Shown piece after piece: positions 20,538-28,748 of a stretch of 28,748 nt of DNA (position 1 is its first letter; every line of letters begins with the position of its first letter). A program made the position numbers and the translations under genes. The stretch is from Zygnema cylindricum (Eukaryota; Streptophyta; Zygnematophyceae; Zygnematales; Zygnemataceae): assembly GCA_037447655.1 (NCBI GenBank), contig JBBHKE010002467.1, positions 1-28,748 of the forward strand. Direction: 5' to 3'. Below the pieces are notes generated by a model. It was not told where the DNA came from. It saw only the letters and a program-made list of their open reading frames with translations, and ran no database searches.

Positions 20538-21337
20538 ATCTCCTTACAATATTGAGCTTGACTCAATTTAATGTTCCCCTCCTTGTCACGTATCACTTCA
20601 ATCCCCAAAATGTATCGTACCTCTCCAAGATCTGTTACTTTGAAATGTAAGCCAAGGTAACGTTTCAACTCATCAATGCGCTCCAACTTGTCGCATGCCA
20701 TCAAGAAATCATCCACATAAACGGAAAAGATGATTTGATCAACTCCTTCACCTTTCACGTAAACTCCACAATCGGACGTAGTCCGTACAAATCCAAACTT
20801 CAATAGCACTTGATGAAGTCTCGAATACCAAGTGCGTGGTGCTTGTTTCAAACCATATAATGACTTTCTCAAACGCCATACATTTCCTTCCTTCAAAGGA
20901 GAGACTCCTTGCGGTACCTTCATATATACCTCTTCCTCCAACTCACCATTTAAAAACGCGGTTTCAACATCCATTTGATGGACGTGCTTTTTCCCCATCG
21001 CCGCAATTGCAATAATAATCCGTAGTGAGTCGAACTTCACCACGGGAGCATAAGTCTCCTTGAAATCGATTCCCTCACGTTGTTGGAACCCCTTACAAAC
21101 AAGCCTCACCTTGTACTTAATTATTTCACCCGACGCTCCAGTTTTGGTTTTAAACACCCACTTTGCATCAATCGCCTTTTTCCCCTCGGGTAATTTCAAT
21201 TCCTCAAAAGTTCGATTATCAACCACCGACTTAAATTCTTTCTCCCACGCCGGTTTCCACTTACTCTCCCAATCAACCGACCTTCTAGCCTCGACATAAG
21301 ATTGAGGGTCGTCGGTCATATTCTCCGTAAGTGATGG
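20534..21337 (-). pseudogene. Copia element 2 reverse transcriptase
   Basis: Same frame as the gag-IN frame, after TAG 21340-21338. The RT opens with the family's W..A...E..S...N.TFEELKLPEGKK..D.KWVFK pattern, then YKVRLVCKGFQQREGIDF, an MDVETAFLNGELEEEVYM segment, and an intact YVDD active site (20719-20708). It continues through DLGEVRYILGIEV and KLSQAQYCKEIL, then meets TAA 20533-20531 at the RNase H junction. The fold's catalytic part looks complete, the downstream half lost. Confidence 0.92.
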
Positions 21338-24300
21338 CTACAGAAGAAACTCCGTCTCCTTAGCATCGGAAAGAAAATAATGCGAATTCGATGCATTTTC
21401 CCCTTTTCGATCGTAAGTGAGTTTCTCCGGTTTCTTCCCTTTTGTAATCCGAGAGCTCCTCCTAATAACTTGATCCTCCTCCTTTTCCTCTTTCTCTTCC
21501 TCGGATTCGATTTCAATTTCCTTCTCACTCGATTTAGAACTCAATTTAGAACTTTGAGATTTCCGAATGTTCGAAGGCACACGGGAATCCAAAGATCCAT
21601 CACTCTTACTTTCAAATTCAGTTTCAACCGATTTCTTCAAATTCTTTTTCTTAGTTTTCTCATTCGGTTCCACATCGGATTCCGAATCCCCAATGAACGG
21701 AAAACTCTCAATTTCACTCTCCTCATAAAAATCCAAATTTTCTTTAAATTTCTCAACGGAATTCATGGCGGATTTGAGATCTTCATGAAAATCCACATTC
21801 CGAGATTCCTCCACGGTGTGACGAGCCGGATCATAAACTCGGTATAAACTCCCCTTCGCACTATATCCAATAAAAATTCCCGGCCAACTCCTTGGTGCAA
21901 ATTTCCCCTTCCTCTTAATTGATTCCACATAAACCGTAGCATGACATCCCCAAATTCTCAAATGATGAACCGTGGGTTTTCTACCACTCCATAACTCCTC
22001 CGGTGTTTTACTTCCGGAAACCGAAGTGAGTCTTCGGTTACAAATGTAATTTGCCGTAAGAATCGCATCTCCCCACAAAAACATCTCTCGTCCGGAGCTA
22101 TGAACCATCGCACGGACCATTTCTTGTAAGGTACGATTCTTTCTCTTGGCCACTCCATTTGACTCCGGAGAATAAGGCGCCGTGAATTGATGCCTTATCC
22201 CCCACTCCTTACAATACCCCTCAAAAGCAACAAACTCCCCTCCATTATCCGATCGAATAGACTTAAGCTTCTTATCAATTTGCCTTTCGGCCATCACATG
22301 CCATTCTTTAAATTTTTCAAATGCATCCGATTTCTTTTTCAATAAATAAACCCATGACTTCCGGGAGAAGTCATCAACAATCACCAAAGTATACTTGTTA
22401 CCTCCAATTGTCGCGGGTTTAATATGTCCACAAAGATCGATGTGAACAACCTCCAAAGGATTTTGAGCTCGATGCTTGATGTCTTTATTCGGATGAGATT
22501 TCCGAATTTGACGTCCTTTGCTACATCCTCCACATCCGTTCACTTTCTCATCGGATGCGAGGTCCAAACCCCTCACCGAAGAATGACGAATCATCTTCTT
22601 CAAACTTACCTCGGATGTGTGACACATTCGATGATGCCATAAGGTAAGATCACCTTTCAACTCCGAAATTTGGTGTGAAATTCCCTTGGTGGGAACTTTA
22701 GATTTCGGCCTCCTCCATAAGAGCCGACTATGATTCGCATCCGTTACAACACCTTCTCCAATTACATTCCCTTCCTCATTCCAAATCTCAATAGATTGAT
22801 CACCTCTAGCAAGTAAACTTCCACCACTCTTTTGGATTTGTGGAACGCTTAACAAATTAACTGAACCGTCCGGAATGTAAAGAGTATTTTGAAGACGATA
22901 CTCCGTCGATTTCTCTTTCCCATCATTATCCCATGAAAGAAGATCAAGCCGAACCATGCCAACCGTATCAACCGAAATGACATGGCCGCTTGCAACCGTA
23001 ATAAACTTTGGAACCGTAAGTTCCCTCATGTCATCAAACAAGGTAGCATCCGTGCAAACATGGTGAGATGCCCCCGTATCAATGATCCACTCTTTCTCCA
23101 AATTTCCTTCACTACTCACCGAATCAAGGGTAAGGTTAAGAACCGGAAAAACATCACCGGTTTCATTACCATAGTCAAAGTAATTTGCATTACCATAACC
23201 ACGACCACCACCAAGGCCTCCTCCTCGACCGCCACCTCGGCCGCCTCTATCACCTCCTCTACTTCTTCTTCCACCTCCGGAATCTCGACTCTTCGAATAA
23301 CATTGAGAGATCGTATGTCCCCACTTACCACAAAAATGACATTGCTTGTCTTTATCCGGACAAGATGAAGACAAATGTCCAAGCCGGTTACACCGGTAGC
23401 ATGTCACATTGGAAAGATCCGAAGGGACCTTCGGTGGACGACCTTGCTCCCTCTTGTTGCCTCGGCGGCCACCACCACCTCTCGGGCCACCTCCTCTACC
23501 ACCTTCTCTACCACCGGCATAGTTAAGATCCGGGGTTTCGGGAGTAGTAGAGTTAAGAACTCCTCCTCCTCCACTTGAAGAAGCCGATGGAGTTCCCTCC
23601 GACATTTTGATAAAATTAACGGTGAATCCGAAAGTATTATCCGCCTTCGCTCGTAAGATAGCCTTTAGATGCGAAAGCTTGTCCGGCAAAGCGTTAAGAA
23701 AAACGCTTAATTTATCCGCATCCAAAATAACTCGACCATTGTTGAGTAATTGCTCGAGTATAATATTGAAGCGCTTCACGGCATCATCCATCAATTCATT
23801 TGACTTGATTTTAAAATTCATAAAATCCGTATAAACATATTGACCCTTGTTCTCAACACCTTTCTCATATTGCTCCTCAAGTGCTTGCCAACACTCATGG
23901 GCCGTTCCGTGAGCGAGGAAATGATCAAGCACGGAAGAAGTGCAATTCTTCATCAAACCGGTCGTTGCCGCAATGTCCTTCAATATCCATTGAGCACGTG
24001 CCTTACTCTCCGTTGGCATCTTCTCTTCTCCATTGACAATCCTCCAAAGCCTCTTGAGAATAAGTTGATTTGAAATAAATTTCTTCCAAACCGCATAATT
24101 GGTGCCATTAAAGGCCACGAATTTCCCCGACATATTATAATCATCTTCATTATCCAATGCCTCTTCAAAATCTGAATCTTCCTCTATCTTTGCTTTACCT
24201 TTCCTAATTCTCTCTTTTATCTCACTCTCATTAGCTCCTCCACTGAATGGATCGGCAGCCTGAAATGAAGCAAATTCTCTTTTCTCACTAGATTGAGTTT

Positions 24301-24427
24301 GAAATCGTGAATCTACATATCTCATTAATGTATCAAACATCTCCTCAATTTTTCTCTCCGTATTCCGAGTCTCCTCAAATTGAGAACCCGGAAAACTGAA
24401 CTCTCTTGCTCTCTCCGAAGTCGACAT
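21338..24427 (-). pseudogene. Copia element 2 gag-protease-integrase frame (1029 residues)
   Basis: Starts at ATG 24427-24425, 63 bp after the primer site. Residues 100-280 resemble copia gag (NGTNYAVWKKFISNQLI...). Two zinc knuckles, CYRCNRLGHLSSSC (343-356) and CHFCGKWGHTISQC (363-376), are followed by an RGG-rich stretch. Protease WIIDTGASHHVC has its Asp at residue 450. The integrase zinc region (WHHRMCHTS, CGGCSKG) and core follow with VVHIDLCG and RSDNGGEF. The third catalytic position, normally Glu in NGVAERKNR, is Lys (residue 761, 22147-22145). An acidic/basic Ser-rich linker leads to TAG at 21340-21338, in frame with the RT. Gag and protease look functional; integrase does not. Confidence 0.93.
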
Positions 24428-24489
24428 GGGGGAAGGAGTATCTGTTCTTCTTCCTCCCCATGCGCTCTCTCTCTATCTTCGAAGCACTA

Positions 24490-24501
24490 GCTTTGATACC
24501 A
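24490..24501 (-). other. Primer-binding site of copia element 2
   Basis: Minus strand reads TGGTATCAAAGC, two bases after the LTR end. This closely matches the initiator-Met tRNA primer site common in plant Ty1/copia elements (TGGTATCAGAGC). Confidence 0.9.
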
Positions 24502-24503
24502 AA

Positions 24504-25152
24504 TGTAGGATCTTAGGCAAAAGAGTTTTACTTAAAATAATTCATAAAACATAAATCATCACACAGCGAAAGCTCATAAAAGACAAGAGGAATATTCAGC
24601 CAAAAAGATTTATAAGTGTTCTTGGCCGAAGCCTCTTTAAAACATGTCTCTTCTCTCTTCTCTCTCTTCACTCTTCTCTTTAAATAATCTCTACTCCAAG
24701 ATTAATCCTCTATGATTAATTGATTAATTAATTAATACTCTGCACATGTACGCTGCTGCCTATATATACTCGCTACCCTACACTAAGAGACAACAAGATA
24801 AGACAAGCAGAACTTAGCGTAGCGACGAAGTCTGTCCCTAGCTGACTGTGCACTCTTCAATGAAAATTCCACGAAGGAAGGCGCACACGCTTCTTCCTTC
24901 GAAACAACAAAACTCCAAACGTTGATTTAACACGTGTCGCCTCACGAACACACCTGCACGCAAATTGAAACACTTGTACATGAAGACAAAAGTCACGCGA
25001 AACGAAATAGTATGTTTCGTTCGCGGACGCCCCAAAGATAGTACCACGAAACTTACATCGTACGTTTCGTATGATGACGTGGAACTTCACGTCAATAATT
25101 AAATGTTGGTATGACGCTTCGCGAAATGTCGCGAAACGACAATAATCCAACA
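24504..25152 (-). repeat. 5' LTR of copia element 2 (649 bp)
   Basis: Starts TGTTGG at 25152 and ends TCCTACA at 24504, with the canonical TG...CA termini and the primer site just beyond. Minus-strand TATATATA at 24768-24761 is a candidate TATA box. The U3 part is rich in CpG and CGTTTCG-like motifs. It borders directly on the GA-rich tract, so no target-site duplication could be assigned. Confidence 0.85.
24761..24768 (-). promoter_or_regulatory. Candidate TATA box in LTR
   Basis: TATATATA followed by GGCAGC on the minus strand, about 385 bp into the 649-bp LTR. The place suits a U3 promoter; transcription start not determinable here. Confidence 0.45.
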
Positions 25153-25154
25153 AG

Positions 25155-26257
25155 ACTAGAGTGAGTGTGAGAGTATAATTTCGAGAGAGAGTGAGAGTAG
25201 CGTGAGTGTGAGAGCATACGTTACATAGAGAGTGAGAGAGAGAGATTGAAAGTGGGAGTGAGAGAGAAAAAGAGTGCGAGTGAGAGTGAGAGTTTAGAGA
25301 AAGGGTGAGATACAATGTAAGAGTGAGAGTGGGACTAGTGTGAGTGTGAGAGTGGGAATAAAGTGAGTGTGAGAGTGGAACTAGAGTGAGTGTGAGAGCA
25401 TAAGTTTGAGAGACTGAGGGTGAGAGTGAGTGAGAGAGTGAGTGAGAGAGAGAGTGAGAGTGCGAGTGAGAGCAGAGTGGGAAAGAGATTCTAAGTTAGA
25501 GAGAGTGAGAGGGAGAGAGTGAGATTGAAAGTGGGAGTTAGTTTGGAGTGTGAGGGTTAACGTTAGACAGAGAATGGAGTGAGAGTGTGCGGGAGTGGGA
25601 GTGAGAGTGAGAGAGAGAGAGTGTGTGTGAGAGAGTGAAAAAAATGAGAGAAGGGGAAAGCAAGAGATTGTGAGAGAGCGAGAGTCCCGTTCCTGTGAGA
25701 CCATAAATTAAAAAGAGAGAGAGAGAGAGAAAAAGAGAGAGAGAGAGAGAGAGAGAGTTATAGAGACGGTGAGAGTGAGAATGAGAGTGAGGAAGAGAGA
25801 GAGAGAGTGAGATAGAGAGAGATAGAGTGAGAGTGAGAGTGAGAGTAAGAATGAGAGTGAGGAAAAGAGACAGTGAGATAGAGAGAGTGTGAGATCGAGA
25901 GTAAGGGTGAGTGGGGGTGAGAGTGTGAGGGTGAGAGCGGTTTGAGAGAGAGTGATAATGGGTGAATGAGAGTGAGAGCGAGAGCGAGAGTGGTAGTGAG
26001 AGTGAGAGTGTGAGCGATTTGAGAGTGTGAGAGTGAGATTGATAATGTTAGTCAGGGTGAGAGCTGTGTGAGAGATAGTGAAAGTGGGATTAGATTGAGA
26101 GTGTGAGTAAGAATGAGAGTTGTTTAAGAGAGGGTGAGAGTGTGAGTATGAGAGTGTTCTGAGAGATAGTGGAAGTGATATTAGAGTGAGGGTAGAGTGA
26201 GAGAGAGTGAGAGCGAGAGTGAACGTGAGACCGGATTGAGAGAGAGTGAGTGTGAGT
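25155..26257. repeat. GA-rich low-complexity tract (GAGAGT/GAGTGA), about 1.1 kb
   Basis: Plus strand consists of GAGAGTGAGAGT-type hexamers with GTGTGAG and GAGAGAGA patches. The minus strand frames (Ser/Leu/Thr/His-rich) are compositional. The strand sense is opposite to the CT tract at 3146-4312. Confidence 0.95.
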
Positions 26258-26427
26258 TGCCAATGACTCAGTGCAGCTGATTACTAACCACTATTGTTTT
26301 CCATATTACTAATTACCCAATAACTAATTAGTATCCACTACAAACTATCTAACGTTACACTACCATTACGAGTACTATCAGGAATATAAATGCTATTACT
26401 ATTACGTATTGGTACTATTATTGCCAC

Positions 26428-26649
26428 TACACCGCGAATCGTTATTAGTGTCAAAGTTTAAATAGCGTAAAAAAATAATTAGTGTGATTGATTCTTATTT
26501 AGTGCCAGAAACGTGGCAGATTATGGTCCACGTACTTAAATAGAATTGCTAATTTAATTACAAAAATCATGTATACTAATTGCGGAAAAAAATCAAAATT
26601 TTAAGAACCCTAATTAGAGTTATATACTCTAATAACGATTCGCGGTGTA
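26428..26649. mobile_element. MITE (222 bp) with terminal inverted repeats
   Basis: Ends TACACCGCGAATCGTTATTA and its inverted complement (26630-26649, with AATAACGATTCGCGGTGTA). If the outer TA is a target duplication, the element proper is CACCGCG...CGCGGTG, as in Tc1/mariner-type MITEs. The interior is AT-rich and non-coding. Terminal repeats match the element at 17000-17224. Confidence 0.75.
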
Positions 26650-27110
26650 CCATTACTATTACTACTATTTATTATATTTCAAGTAGGATTACTATTTTTG
26701 ATACTTCTACTATTATTATTACTATTGCGGTAACTGTTGAAACTTATTTTACTGTGCCTATTATTGTAATTATTGTAACTATTATTGCCACTACCATCAC
26801 TATTACTACTATTTATTCTATTTCAAGTACTATTACCATTATTGCCACTACCATTACCGTTACTACTATTTATTCTATTTCAAGTACTATTACTATTATT
26901 GCCACTACCAATACTATTACTACCATTTATTCTATTTCAAGTACTATTACTAATAGTGATACTTTGACTATTGATGTTACTTTTGCGGTAGCTGTTGAAA
27001 CATATTTTACAATAGCTATTACCACAATTACCGCAACTATTGCTGTAGCAATTCTTCTGACTATTACCCCTACTGTTACGGTATCTATTCTCGTTGCAAA
27101 CTCTTAGTAG
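26650..27110. repeat. ATT/ACT-rich tract with 57-bp minisatellite
   Basis: Triplet-like sequence (ATT, ACT, GTT). Inside, the block TTTCAAGTACTATTAC recurs at 26821, 26878 and 26935, exactly 57 bp apart, with the intervening sequence also conserved. A 175-residue open frame through it (26580-27107) is Ile/Thr-rich and periodic because of the repeat; not called as a gene. Confidence 0.85.
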
Positions 27111-28748
27111 TGTATTTCATTCTGTAACTAGCATGATACTGTTGCTATCACGATGCGACGATTACGGTAACTATTTTACAATTCCAGTTACTTTTGAAAA
27201 TTCGTGTTCCTATTACCGCAACTACCAATGTTACTTTTTTTGCTACTATTTCTTCACTATCACTACCGCTTATTATCAGTGAAAAAACTATTATTTATGA
27301 AGCAAATCACAACTACGTTATTTTGTATTCTTAATTAGGAATTTTCAGCGATAGAGATGGGAATCTTTGTGTCGTGACGATTTGTTTTCGAGAACAATTA
27401 TTTCCTGCGGGCACTTTTTTTTTTGCGGTGAAACATGCTCTTATTTCGTTTTAAACACGCAATTATTTTCACGAGAGAAAAAGTAAACATTCTTAAAAAG
27501 GAAAACTTTCAAACGATGAACAAATGTTCATACGTGGGCTTTTAGATTCTTGATTGCCGTCAAAATAATCAAGCTAAATATTTGTTCGATTTTCCACTTG
27601 TATCTTTCGTATTTGAAGATCTAAGAGTCTGAATAGCATGTTTACAAAAATGGTTAAAAAAATGGTCATTTGCTGAAAATTCACAAACAAGTGATTTTTA
27701 CTTTTACGAAAAGGCAAACACCACCGGACACAATTCATTTTCCTTTTGAAATTTACTTTGCTATTCATCGAAGGTAAACGAGGAAAAAGGAAATAGAAAA
27801 CCCATTTCTGCCTTATTTTATATATTCAACATTTGGTATCTCTAATTGCTTGAGATTTCAGATTGAATAAAAAAAAAAAAAAATTTGCATGTTTCAGGCA
27901 ACTATTGTGATTGTGTCTTTTTGGAAGGGTGGGACCTCCTTGAGAGTAACGAATCAAAAGTGAATGTGAAAAACACGGCACAATTTTCAAGCTAACAAAC
28001 AAAATAGAAGAAAAAAAATCGACTTTCCCAATTTCCATCAAAAGCATCCGAAATTCGAATTCCACAGACTGAATGATATTATTTTTTCAGATTAGCGAAA
28101 ACAACGTGGAAATCAACCTATCCCAAATAAACCAAGAAAGATGACAAAGGTAAAAATCCGACAAGAAAACCACCAGAAATTAGCAAATAAGATATTTATA
28201 GTTCTCAAAATATACCCACGCTAGCATCAGCTATAACTTATAAAAACCCCCAAAATTTCCCCTCGAAAAGCGAAAAACCTTTTACTACCAGCTCCAGGAT
28301 CCCGAATCCTCAACTTTTTGTTTGAAGGGAGATAAGGAAATAAAGCTGCCTGACTTGCAACTCTCATTCGCCATTTCCAGTTTGGCTAATTAACTATTTA
28401 TTTTTTCAAAATTAATTTCAAAAATAATTTTGATCCTGCCGACTTGTACTGCAGTACGTCTACCAAATGTCAACCGATCAACGGCACAAACTAACCGAAA
28501 TGTAAAATGCCAAATTCAGTTGCAGAAACAGTAAAGCCTTGGACTGCCATGCTCCACTCGCTCAATCCTTTAGTTGCGCGTGGTCAATCGTTGACCCCTG
28601 ACTGCCGCGTGTCGCCAAATCAGCAGCAGAGATAGACTTGGGATGAGATCCGAGATGCGGAATAAGTGACATAACTGGCCGCGAGATAGCAATCATAATT
28701 GGATCGGTCGACATACCACCAAATTCCAGAAGCCGAATAGTAACTGTT
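27111..28748. other. No recognised gene
   Basis: AT-rich sequence with short A runs. Open frames are below 80 residues and lack motifs. At 28582-28596 a GGTCAA/TTGACC inverted repeat with a 3-base spacer is present. No splice-consistent LRR-like or other exon was recognised on either strand. Confidence 0.5.

Larger units (their letters stand above)
20361..25152 (-). mobile_element. Ty1/copia LTR retrotransposon 2
   Basis: On the minus strand: a 5' LTR (25152-24504), primer-binding site (24501-24490), gag-pol (24427 to 20400), polypurine tract (20377-20367) and the first bases of a 3' LTR (20366). Domain order gag-PR-IN-RT with an RNase H tail is Ty1/copia. The coding part is nearly intact but has one amber stop, a changed integrase residue and a missing RNase H core. 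Its lower decay than element 1 suggests it is younger, but the unlike LTRs speak against a simple single insertion. Confidence 0.92.

Noticed and set aside
27826-28065. 79-residue minus-strand frame
   Set aside because: No recognisable domain, AT-biased, and no splice or promoter support.

Overview
This is a nuclear eukaryotic window, AT-rich and dense in repeats. The evidence is a spliced gene with GT-AG introns, three LTR-retrotransposon remnants, MITE-like inverted repeats, and kilobase-scale low-complexity tracts. Plant-type leucine-rich repeats (LxxNxLxGxIP, 24 residues, one 72-bp exon each) and a Ty1/copia element with a plant-like initiator-Met-tRNA primer-binding site point to a plant-lineage or algal genome. 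The species cannot be fixed from the sequence; brown-algal or other stramenopile LRR genes can have similar architecture. There is no prokaryotic operon, CRISPR array or rRNA. Layout: (1) 1-3145 is the 3' end of a retroelement (gag plus aspartic protease only, decayed), a polypurine tract, a long LTR carrying a 20-bp tandem repeat, and a second truncated copy of the LTR head. (2) 3146-4540 is a CT-rich low-complexity tract. (3) 4560-8972, minus strand, is an LRR gene with nine recognisable exons and phase-2 introns throughout, beginning with an LRR N-terminal cap. (4) 9310-9768 is a partial duplication of that gene, cut off inside an exon by a retroelement. (5) 9769-15036 is a Ty1/copia element on the plus strand (gag-PR-IN-RT-RH), broken by one frameshift and three stops, with an altered reverse-transcriptase active site. 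(6) 15037-15592 is a second copy of its LTR/leader that runs on into the first gag codons and then joins an ATT-rich tract (to about 16140). (7) 16140-20360 has no confident gene; it holds MITE-like inverted repeats, direct repeats and a tRNA-like repeat pair. (8) 20361-25152, minus strand, is a second Ty1/copia element with LTR, primer site, an almost intact gag-pol, an inactivated integrase residue, and an RT/RNase H junction that looks like a deletion or recombination. (9) 25155-26257 is a GA-rich hexamer-like tract, followed by a MITE at 26428-26649, a 57-bp minisatellite, and about 1.6 kb with no recognisable gene. The only candidate host gene with recognisable domains is the LRR gene; everything else identifiable is mobile or repetitive DNA. 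No wholly new system was found. The items most worth checking are the exon-per-LRR gene with its interrupted duplicate, the two recombinant-looking copia structures, and the MITE family.
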